DNA of 23,223 nt, taken from the NCBI GenBank assembly GCA_002313415.1, contig DCBH01000054.1, forward strand, positions 1-23,223, read 5' to 3'. Origin of the DNA: Flavobacteriales bacterium UBA1112 (GTDB lineage Bacteria; Bacteroidota; Bacteroidia; Flavobacteriales_D; Sanyastnellaceae). This document shows positions 7,407-14,144 of the stretch, one piece after another; the first letter of the stretch is position 1, and each line of letters starts with the position of its first letter. Below the pieces are notes generated by a model. That model did no database searches and had not been told where the DNA came from. It saw nothing but the letters and a program-made list of their open reading frames with translations. Position numbers and translations under genes: made by a program.

Positions 7407-7847
7407 TCAGTCCGTCAAACGAGCCAAATCTCGAGAAATGTCTTTGTCCTTGAGAGATTGTCGCTTGTCGTGCAATTTTTTACCCTTGGCCACTGAAAAT
7501 TTCAGCTTGGCGTAGCCGCTTTCCGCAATGAAGAGTAGTGTAGGAATCAGCGTTACCCCTACGTCCTTGACTTTCTTCTCAATCTTTTTCAATTCCTTTC
7601 GCTGAAGCAAAAGTTTGCGCTTTCGACGGGAATCTTGAGGAGTGTATCCTGCATTGGGATACTCCGCAACGTACATGTTGCACACCCACAACTCCCCTTG
7701 TTCAATGCGACAATAAGACTCCGCAATGCTCGCTTTCCCCGCGCGAATGGATTTGATTTCCGATCCTGAAAGGACCATACCTGCCGTGAAATCATCAGTG
7801 AGAAAATACGTGTAAGACGCCTTCTTATTCTTGATTTCCACGGACAT
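7407..7847 (-). CDS. smpB: SsrA-binding protein SmpB
   Basis: The 146-residue protein binds tmRNA and delivers it to stalled ribosomes in trans-translation. The sequence is typical: KNKKASYTYFL at the N-terminus, then GMVLSGSEIKSIR, the GKASIAESYCRI strand, the NAGYTPQDSRRKRKLLL segment and the basic C-terminal tail beginning AKGKKLHDKR. Length is within the family norm of about 150. The tmRNA gene is not in the window. It is divergent from the adenosine deaminase gene, and a TAACTTCG box lies 4 bases before its ATG. Confidence 0.97.
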   Translation of the reverse strand: MSVEIKNKKASYTYFLTDDFTAGMVLSGSEIKSIRAGKASIAESYCRIEQGELWVCNMYVAEYPNAGYTPQDSRRKRKLLLQRKELKKIEKKVKDVGVTLIPTLLFIAESGYAKLKFSVAKGKKLHDKRQSLKDKDISRDLARLTD

Positions 7848-7851
7848 GAAG

Positions 7852-7859
7852 CGAAGTTA
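7852..7859 (-). promoter_or_regulatory. -7-like box 4 bases before smpB
   Basis: The minus strand reads TAACTTCG then CTTC and the smpB ATG at 7847. It has one mismatch to TAnnTTTG. It forms an inverted repeat with GAACTTCG at 7894-7901 (shared AACTTCG), the box of the divergent deaminase gene. Confidence 0.35.
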
Positions 7860-7893
7860 CGACTGGCGAGTTGGAAGCGTGGACGTTCGTTGT

Positions 7894-7901
7894 GAACTTC
7901 G
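7894..7901 (+). promoter_or_regulatory. Weak -7-like box 4 bases before the adenosine deaminase start
   Basis: GAACTTCG, then TCCC and the ATG at 7906. Two of the six defined consensus positions differ from TAnnTTTG, but the core A-N-CTT and the 4-base spacing are the same as in the other boxes of this window. Confidence 0.25.
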
Positions 7902-7905
7902 TCCC

Positions 7906-8922
7906 ATGACGGAATCGGCCCTTTTCGCGTTGCCTAAAGTTGAATTGCACTGCCATCTTGAATTGGCATTTCGAAAGACGACTCTAAAAAATTGGGCTCT
8001 GCAACGTGGAATGGCTGTAGACGCAGAGCATGCCTTTGAGAATGAGTTTTTAATCAAGTCGCCCATGGCTGACCTCCCTTCGGTCCTTCATAAATTTCTC
8101 AATGCAAGAGATGTGATTGACAATGAAGCAAAAGTGGAACAGCTGGCCTTTGAAGCATGCGAAGACATGCATCGCATCAGCAACGTACGCGTACTCGAAT
8201 TGCGCTACGCACCCTCTTTTTTACTAGACGCACATCCAGACATGAACGCAGACCTCATGCTTGAAGCAATCTTGCGCGGAATAACTCGAGCTGAACGAAA
8301 ATATCCAATGGTGGTGGGACTAATTGGCTTGCTTCAACGAATCAAAAGTGTGCAAGAAAACGAACGGTGGTGCGATTGGATCTTAGAACGAAAGGCCCAT
8401 TTCGTGGGATTGGATTTGGCAGACGACGAAGTCCACTATCCTGCACATCCCTTTGCTTCTTTGTTTCAAAAGGCCAAAGCTCAAGGCCTAGGAATCACAG
8501 TTCATGCAGGAGAACCAGACGTACCTCAAGCAGCACAGAACATTTTGGTGGCACTCGACAAATTGGGTGCAGACCGAATCGGCCACGGTGTCCAAGCCAT
8601 CCAAGATGAGGAAGTCATGGCACGACTGGTGCAGGACCGCATACCCCTCGAACTTTGTCCATGGAGCAATGTGCTCACAAGGGCCGTATCCTCACTGACA
8701 AATCACCCCTTCAAGGAATTGCTCAAACGAGGCATTCGAACCACACTCAATACCGACGACCCAGGGGTGATGGACATCAGCCTTGTAGATCAATGTCGTC
8801 ATGTGATGACGCATCTCGACATTTCGATCGAAAACCTGATGCAATGCAACGAATGGGCACGCGAGGCATCTTTCATTTCCCAAGAGCGCATTCAAAGCGT
8901 TTGGCCAAACAACAAATCATGA
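7906..8922 (+). CDS. add: Adenosine deaminase
   Basis: The 338-residue cytosolic TIM-barrel metalloenzyme would deaminate adenosine or deoxyadenosine to inosine in purine salvage. The zinc ligands are present: HCH (H15, H17) in LPKVELHCHLE, H200 in TVHAGEP with the catalytic Glu, H227 in RIGHGVQ, and NTDDP (D284, D285). CPWSN at 251-255 is also typical of the family. The family includes adenine deaminases, so the exact substrate is an inference. The frame is open to an upstream ATG at 7831, but that would overlap smpB; the ATG at 7906 matches the family start. Its stop overlaps the start of the next gene as ATGA, so the first secreted arylsulfotransferase-like protein appears translationally coupled to it. 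Confidence 0.9.
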   Translation: MTESALFALPKVELHCHLELAFRKTTLKNWALQRGMAVDAEHAFENEFLIKSPMADLPSVLHKFLNARDVIDNEAKVEQLAFEACEDMHRISNVRVLELRYAPSFLLDAHPDMNADLMLEAILRGITRAERKYPMVVGLIGLLQRIKSVQENERWCDWILERKAHFVGLDLADDEVHYPAHPFASLFQKAKAQGLGITVHAGEPDVPQAAQNILVALDKLGADRIGHGVQAIQDEEVMARLVQDRIPLELCPWSNVLTRAVSSLTNHPFKELLKRGIRTTLNTDDPGVMDISLVDQCRHVMTHLDISIENLMQCNEWAREASFISQERIQSVWPNNKS

Positions 8923-10583
8923 AGCATCATCTCATTTTAACACTGGCTGCAATGGCCGGAATTTCTGCACTTCACGGCCAAAACCAAACCGTGGGGACCT
9001 TCTTGAATACAGACGAATCCTACGACGGATATACCCTCCTTGATCCCATGGGATCGGGGGCAACACATTTGATCAACAATTGCGGAGAAGTCATCAATAC
9101 ATGGTCAAGTGAATACAACACTGGTGGGGCTTGCTACCTGCTTGAAGATGGCAGCCTAGTACGCGGATGTCGCATGAGTGGAGCTTTTGCAGGAGGAGGT
9201 ATAGGGGGACGTTTGGAAAGGAAAAGTTGGGATGACGAATTGCTTTGGGTCCTCGATTGGGCCGATGACCAGAAACATCATCACCACGACTTTGCATGGA
9301 TGCCAAACGGTCACGTTCTTGTTTTGGCGTGGGAACTGAAAACAACAGATGAAGCTGCGCAAGTAGGCCGAGCCAATCCTCAGGTTATGTGGCCTGAATT
9401 CATCACTGAAATTGCGCCAGAAGGCGCAGAAGGTGGTACGATAATTTGGGAGTGGCATGCTTGGGATCACTTGATTCAAGATGTCGATGAGTCTCTTCCC
9501 AACTTCGGGGAAGCCTCTGATTATCCCAATCGTCTCGATGTCAATTTTGCCAATGTCGGCGGAGGCGGAGGCCCAGGTGGGGCAAACAGCGGTGATTGGA
9601 TGCACGCCAATGCAGTCAACTACAATCCTACCCTCGATCAAATTGCCATCAGCGCGCGGCGATTCAACGAAATTTGGATCATTGACCATGCAACAACAAC
9701 TGAAGAAGCTGCTGGCCCAGCAGGTGACATCCTGTACCGCTATGGCAATCCTGAAGCATATGGCAGAGGAACTTCTGAAGATCGCGTGTTTTGGGGACAA
9801 CATGACGTCCAATGGATTCCCGAGGGCCACCCGCAAGAAGGTGCACTTGTCATCTACAACAATGGTGCAGGCAGACCTGGATGCGAGTGCTCGACCATCG
9901 ACGTATGGAACCCTCCTTTGCTTGAAGACGGAAGCTATCTTCTTAACAGCAGCTCACCATTTGGACCAGAATCCTGGACTTGGACCTACCCAACCATCCC
10001 CTCATCCCAATTTTTTAGTTCCAACATCAGTGGGGTTCAACCCCAGCCCAATGGCAATTTTTTCATTTGCCAAGGTGCCGACGGTCGCCTTTTCGAAGTG
10101 ACGCAAGAAGGAAATGTGGTTTGGGAATACATCAACCCGGAAGGCAACCTCGGCATATTTCCTCAAGGAGCCACGCCCCAACAAAACAACGTTTTTCGCT
10201 CCTATCGATATGGTCCCAACTATGAGGCTTTTGAAGGTCGCGACCTGACTCCATCGGCACCACTTGAGGGGTTAAGTTCTTTTGAGTGTGACCTCTACCC
10301 AGAGCAGGGTGGCACTTCGACGTTGGAAAACGTCCCTTCTGATCTTTCTATTCAAGCCTATCCCAATCCTGCCAGCACAAACGTTCATTTGGTTCACAAT
10401 GAGCCAGGCATTTGGAAGGTTTTCAATGGCAGGGGCTCACTGGTCCTCACGATCGAGGTCCAAGACGCATCGAGCACACTTGTGGATTGTACAGAATGGC
10501 CCACAGGAGTCTATGTGGCCTCCTTTCAGCCATTTCTGTTGGGCTCCAAACCAAGCACCTTGACCGTATCGATATCCCGTTAA
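8919..10583 (+). CDS. Secreted arylsulfotransferase-like protein with T9SS sorting domain (paralogue 1)
   Basis: The 554-residue protein has a Sec signal peptide (MKHHLILTLAAMAGISALHG, cleaved about residue 20), a beta-propeller resembling PAPS-independent aryl-sulfate sulfotransferases (ASST), and a C-terminal T9SS type-A sorting domain (about 469-554: AYPNPASTNVHL to TGVYVASF). Propeller landmarks are GYTLLDPMG near the N-terminus, HHHHDFAWMPNGH, WEWHAWDHLIQD, DWMHANAVNYNP, RYGNPEAYG and GQHDVQWI. ASST enzymes move sulfate between phenols through a histidine; the conserved His residues make this plausible here but substrate and activity are unproven. It would be exported and then attached to or released from the cell surface. 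It is the second gene of the deaminase operon and is followed by its closest paralogue. Confidence 0.87.
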   Translation: MKHHLILTLAAMAGISALHGQNQTVGTFLNTDESYDGYTLLDPMGSGATHLINNCGEVINTWSSEYNTGGACYLLEDGSLVRGCRMSGAFAGGGIGGRLERKSWDDELLWVLDWADDQKHHHHDFAWMPNGHVLVLAWELKTTDEAAQVGRANPQVMWPEFITEIAPEGAEGGTIIWEWHAWDHLIQDVDESLPNFGEASDYPNRLDVNFANVGGGGGPGGANSGDWMHANAVNYNPTLDQIAISARRFNEIWIIDHATTTEEAAGPAGDILYRYGNPEAYGRGTSEDRVFWGQHDVQWIPEGHPQEGALVIYNNGAGRPGCECSTIDVWNPPLLEDGSYLLNSSSPFGPESWTWTYPTIPSSQFFSSNISGVQPQPNGNFFICQGADGRLFEVTQEGNVVWEYINPEGNLGIFPQGATPQQNNVFRSYRYGPNYEAFEGRDLTPSAPLEGLSSFECDLYPEQGGTSTLENVPSDLSIQAYPNPASTNVHLVHNEPGIWKVFNGRGSLVLTIEVQDASSTLVDCTEWPTGVYVASFQPFLLGSKPSTLTVSISR

Positions 10584-10620
10584 ATTCGTGCCAGATTCCA
10601 ACCCCTTGCCTGACTTCAAC

Positions 10621-13002
10621 ATGTTTCAACACTTCACCATACTCACTCTGGGTTTTTGTGCAATCCTTTCGCCGTTTGCCCAAAACACCATTGGCGTAAC
10701 CGACTTTCAGCCAGATTTGGTCGAGGAAGGCTACACCCTATTGTATCCACACAATCAGCCCGACGTGTACTTGCTTGACTTTTGTGGGGAGGTTGTTCAT
10801 ACGTGGGCCAATGCCGACACACTCCGCCCTGGCAACATGGCCTACCTGCAAGAGAATGGAGATCTCGTGATGACCTACCGCCCTCAAGTTTTCTCGTCAG
10901 ATCCAATTTGGGCTGGTGGCGGAGGGGCTACCATCGAGCGACGCACATGGGAAAATGACGTGCTTTGGTCGTACACACTGAATGACAGTACAGGGAGGTT
11001 TCACCATGACATTGAAGTCAAGCCAAATGGCAACGTCTTCGCCATTGCGTGGGAACACTTTAGTGCACAAGAAGCCCTGGAAGCAGGACGTGATTCCGCC
11101 ATTGTTCCCGAAGATGGAATCTGGTCTGAAATGATTCTTGAATTGTCTCCGGACGGAGAGGGTGGTGCGACCGTTGTTTGGGAATGGCACGCCTGGGACC
11201 ATTTGATACAAGACCTCGATCCCTCCAAAGACAACTTCGGCGTGGTGAGTGAAAGCACGAACAAAATTGACTTGAATTATGGTACTCCAAGCAGCCAACC
11301 CAGCGACTGGTTGCACATCAACGCCATCGACTACAATCCCTTCTTTGAGCACCTGCTCGTGAGCGTACCTACGTTTGACGAATTGTGGATCATCGACTAC
11401 GACAACTTCACCCCAGGCGAGCTGATTTGGCGCTGGGGCAATCCCGAGGCGTATGACATGGGAACGCCAGAGGACAAACAGCTTTTTTACCAACATGATT
11501 GCCACTGGGTGTACGACCACGTTACCCTCAACAATCCTGACTTTGGAAAAATTGCGGTCTTCAACAACCGCGTGCCGGACAGCAATGGCGCACTGCACAG
11601 TGCCGTACATCTTTTGAATCCAGCATACACCGACTACGACAACACTTTCGCAACTGACCTCTTCGATGGCACCTACTTGCCAGCCGATTTTGATTGGACT
11701 TACGTGGCTCCGGATTCTATTTATACCTCCGGCTTGTCTTCTTTTCAGCGTCTTGAAAATGGGAACAGCCTGATTTGTTTTGGCCGTTGGGGCGACACCC
11801 GTGAAATCACTCCGGACGGGGATTTGGCTTGGCGTTACAAGACTCCATTGATCAATGCGGGTGGCTTTGCCTCCCCAGTTTCACAAGGCTCGGTTCCAAG
11901 CATTAACCAGAACCTGACGTTCAGAGCCCACCGTTATCCGCTGGATTTTCCGGCGTTTGACAACGTTGACTTGTCGCCTCAAGGCGTCATTGAGCTCAAT
12001 CCGTCTCCGCTTCCAGCTTGTTTGCCCGTTGTGTCAGGATGCACCGATAGCTTTGCGTGCAACTACGATAGCACGGCAACGGTCTCTGACTCTTGCATCT
12101 ACTTTTCTCCGGACTTTGAATCTTCATTCGATTTTGTTTTGGGTTCACTCGAACCAGAATTGGGATGCAATGGTGGCTATACTGTTTCTGAAAGCCTTCC
12201 CATCACCCTTGCAGAAACAGAAGGCGGGATGACTTGGGTCCTCGCAGAAGATGTGGCTCAAGTGCTGATTGATTACGGCTTTGAATACATTGTCTCCGAC
12301 CTCACCACGCAAACATTAAGTCTCTGCGGCAGCGACATGAATGTATCTGACTCCTCTGGTGACAATTACACCATTGTCTACGACAACACAGGTTACATCA
12401 ATGAGGTCTACAACGGATACATCGCGCCAGTCAACAATTTTGATTTTGGCTGTGGCTTTGAATTCGCCTGTAACTACGACCCCTGTGTACTTGATGATTT
12501 TGAACTCTGTGAATTCCTCAATGTCAGTGTAGAGACCACTCCAGACGATGGAATGGGTTCAGGAACGGCTTCTGCCACGGTTGTTGGTGGAACGGAGCCA
12601 TACGCTTACGCGTGGTTTGCGGGAGAAACCGAAAATTCTTTCGCCGATGGAATCAGTGTAGATAGCTTGATTGCAGGGGATTACTCTGTGATTGCCTCGG
12701 ACAGCTCGGGATGCATTGGTACAACTGACTTCGTGATTGATTACGTGAATGGCATTGGTAAACAAGACATTACTTGGAATGTCTTCCCCAATCCTACCCA
12801 TGATTTCTTGTACGTTCATACTGGCGACGCACGACAAGGCAAATTGACTTTAATCAATCTTGATGGTCGCGTTGCAATGACCGCGGATGTCAAGACTTCC
12901 ATGACCACATTGGATTTGAGTTCACTGCCGACTGGATTTTATGTTTTGCGATACGAGCAAGGATCTTCCCTTTCCACCCGAAGCATTCATTTGATTCACT
13001 GA
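10621..13002 (+). CDS. Secreted arylsulfotransferase-like protein with SprB repeat and T9SS sorting domain (paralogue 2)
   Basis: The 793-residue protein has a signal peptide (MFQHFTILTLGFCAILSPFA) and the same propeller as the gene before it: GYTLLYPHN, FHHDIEVKPNGN, WEWHAWDHLIQDLD, DWLHINAIDYNP, RWGNPEAYD, YQHDCHWV. Extra modules follow: a GCTDSFACNYDSTATVSDSC repeat (about residue 470), a cysteine-containing region of about 130 residues with a second FACNYDPC motif, one SprB-type repeat (VVGGTEPYAYAWF to DYSVIASDSSGC), and a T9SS type-A domain in the last 83 residues (NVFPNPTHDFLYVH to TGFYVLRYE). An in-frame GTG at 10588 is rejected because the signal peptide begins at the ATG at 10621. 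It lies 37 bases after paralogue 1 and ends the operon before the terminator at 13028-13056. Confidence 0.87.
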   Translation: MFQHFTILTLGFCAILSPFAQNTIGVTDFQPDLVEEGYTLLYPHNQPDVYLLDFCGEVVHTWANADTLRPGNMAYLQENGDLVMTYRPQVFSSDPIWAGGGGATIERRTWENDVLWSYTLNDSTGRFHHDIEVKPNGNVFAIAWEHFSAQEALEAGRDSAIVPEDGIWSEMILELSPDGEGGATVVWEWHAWDHLIQDLDPSKDNFGVVSESTNKIDLNYGTPSSQPSDWLHINAIDYNPFFEHLLVSVPTFDELWIIDYDNFTPGELIWRWGNPEAYDMGTPEDKQLFYQHDCHWVYDHVTLNNPDFGKIAVFNNRVPDSNGALHSAVHLLNPAYTDYDNTFATDLFDGTYLPADFDWTYVAPDSIYTSGLSSFQRLENGNSLICFGRWGDTREITPDGDLAWRYKTPLINAGGFASPVSQGSVPSINQNLTFRAHRYPLDFPAFDNVDLSPQGVIELNPSPLPACLPVVSGCTDSFACNYDSTATVSDSCIYFSPDFESSFDFVLGSLEPELGCNGGYTVSESLPITLAETEGGMTWVLAEDVAQVLIDYGFEYIVSDLTTQTLSLCGSDMNVSDSSGDNYTIVYDNTGYINEVYNGYIAPVNNFDFGCGFEFACNYDPCVLDDFELCEFLNVSVETTPDDGMGSGTASATVVGGTEPYAYAWFAGETENSFADGISVDSLIAGDYSVIASDSSGCIGTTDFVIDYVNGIGKQDITWNVFPNPTHDFLYVHTGDARQGKLTLINLDGRVAMTADVKTSMTTLDLSSLPTGFYVLRYEQGSSLSTRSIHLIH

Positions 13003-13027
13003 ATGGAAAAAATTCTTGAAAAGAACC

Positions 13028-13056
13028 AAAAGCCCGGGTTTTTAGCCCGGGCTTTT
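13028..13056. terminator. Strong hairpin terminator ending the deaminase/ASST operon
   Basis: An 11-bp perfect stem, AAAAGCCCGGG (13028-13038) with CCCGGGCTTTT (13046-13056), encloses a TTTTTAG loop. The symmetric A and T flanks let it work in both directions; in context it ends the plus-strand operon and insulates the crotonase gene. Confidence 0.88.
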
Positions 13057-13071
13057 CGATGGCCTTGAAAC

Positions 13072-13079
13072 TAACTTGC
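13072..13079 (+). promoter_or_regulatory. -7-like box 4 bases before the crotonase gene
   Basis: TAACTTGC, then ATGC and the ATG at 13084. It shares TA-N-CTT with the other boxes but differs from TAnnTTTG at the last two positions. The strong terminator just upstream means the gene needs its own promoter close by. Confidence 0.35.
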
Positions 13080-13083
13080 ATGC

Positions 13084-13863
13084 ATGTCTGAAATCTTGCT
13101 TACCGGGGTCAATGGAGGGGTGATGACTCTCACTCTCAATCGTCCAGATGTCTTCAACAGCTTCAATCAAGACATGGCTCGGGCTTTTCAATCAGCGCTT
13201 GATGAAGCAGCCAAAAACGACGACGTAAGATGTGTGGTCATTACCGGGTCAGGTCGTGCTTTTTGTGCTGGGCAGGACTTGAAGGAAGTCACTTCGGAAG
13301 GCTCCCCAAGCTTTCAAGTTATCGTCGAAGAGACCTACAACAAAAGCATTCGCCGCATTTGCAGCCTAGAGAAACCCGTGGTGGCTGCTGTGAACGGTGT
13401 GGCAGCAGGAGCGGGTGCCAACATTGCGTTGGCTTGCGATTTTGTGGTCGCTAAATCTTCTGTCAAGTTTATCCAAGCTTTCGCGAACATTGGCTTGATT
13501 CCAGACAGTGGGGGCACCTACTGGCTTCCTCGCTTGGTCGGGATGTCGCGGGCCAAGGCGCTGACGATGCTTGGCACCCCCCTCTCCGCCAAGGAAGCTG
13601 AAGCCATTGGATTGATTCACCAAGCGGTGGAAGAAAACGCGTTCGAAGACTCAATTCAAACTTTGACTTCCAAATTGGCTGAGATGCCCACACGAGGTTT
13701 GGCTTTGACCAAGAAAGCCCTCCATGCAGCTGCCACCAATGACTTGAATTCCCAATTGGAATTGGAGCTGGAATTGCAGGTTGCAGCTGCCGACACTGAA
13801 GACTACGCAGAGGGGGTAAAGGCATTTTTAGAGAAGCGGAAGCCCAAATTCATTGGACGATGA
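13084..13863 (+). CDS. Enoyl-CoA hydratase/isomerase, PaaG-like
   Basis: The 259-residue crotonase-fold protein has the two oxyanion-hole segments GRAFCAGQDL (about 57-66) and GVAAGAGANIALACDF (105-120). IPDSGGTYWLPRLVG carries Asp (D141) where PaaG isomerases have their catalytic Asp and where classical hydratases have Glu. This makes a 1,2-epoxyphenylacetyl-CoA isomerase or delta3-delta2 enoyl-CoA isomerase more likely than a standard hydratase. The closest general match is PaaG, but no other phenylacetate genes are in the window, so the pathway is not settled and no symbol is given. Its stop codon overlaps the start of the DUF551 gene as ATGA. Confidence 0.88.
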   Translation: MSEILLTGVNGGVMTLTLNRPDVFNSFNQDMARAFQSALDEAAKNDDVRCVVITGSGRAFCAGQDLKEVTSEGSPSFQVIVEETYNKSIRRICSLEKPVVAAVNGVAAGAGANIALACDFVVAKSSVKFIQAFANIGLIPDSGGTYWLPRLVGMSRAKALTMLGTPLSAKEAEAIGLIHQAVEENAFEDSIQTLTSKLAEMPTRGLALTKKALHAAATNDLNSQLELELELQVAAADTEDYAEGVKAFLEKRKPKFIGR

Positions 13864-14144
13864 AAAATGAGTGGATTTCGGTCAATGACGAGCTGCCCAA
13901 CCATGACCAGCGAGTCTTGGGTTTTATCCCCGGAAACAAGGTTCATCTGCCGGGTAAAGATCTCCAATTCGAGGAGCGCGAGGTTGTGGTGCTGCGTTTC
14001 TGTAAAGATTTTTATGCCAAGAATGAGGAGAAAAAAGAGAAATATGGCCTGCACTTTTGGGCAGGAGAAGGAAACAGCAATCACTTTTTTAAGGATGTGA
14101 CGCATTGGCGTTCCATCCCCAGTGGTCCAGCACAGACATCTTGA
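13860..14144 (+). CDS. DUF551 domain protein
   Basis: The 94-residue protein fits the DUF551 pattern: N-terminal WISVNDELPNHDQRVLGF, a charged middle with an aromatic strand (YGLHFWAG), and C-terminal VTHWRSIPSGP. The function of the family is unknown; it is often seen in phages and mobile elements but also in chromosomes. It overlaps the crotonase gene by 4 bases, so the two are probably translated together, and it has no box of its own. Its TGA stop abuts the stop codon of the convergent gene at 14145 with no bases between and no terminator. Confidence 0.8.
   Translation: MKNEWISVNDELPNHDQRVLGFIPGNKVHLPGKDLQFEEREVVVLRFCKDFYAKNEEKKEKYGLHFWAGEGNSNHFFKDVTHWRSIPSGPAQTS

Noticed and set aside
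9156..9836. Long antisense frame (226 codons) inside the first ASST-like gene, and a similar one (10897-11610) inside the second.
   Set aside because: Both lie fully antisense to well-supported genes at equivalent positions of two paralogues, and their translations look like no protein family. They are by-products of codon usage.
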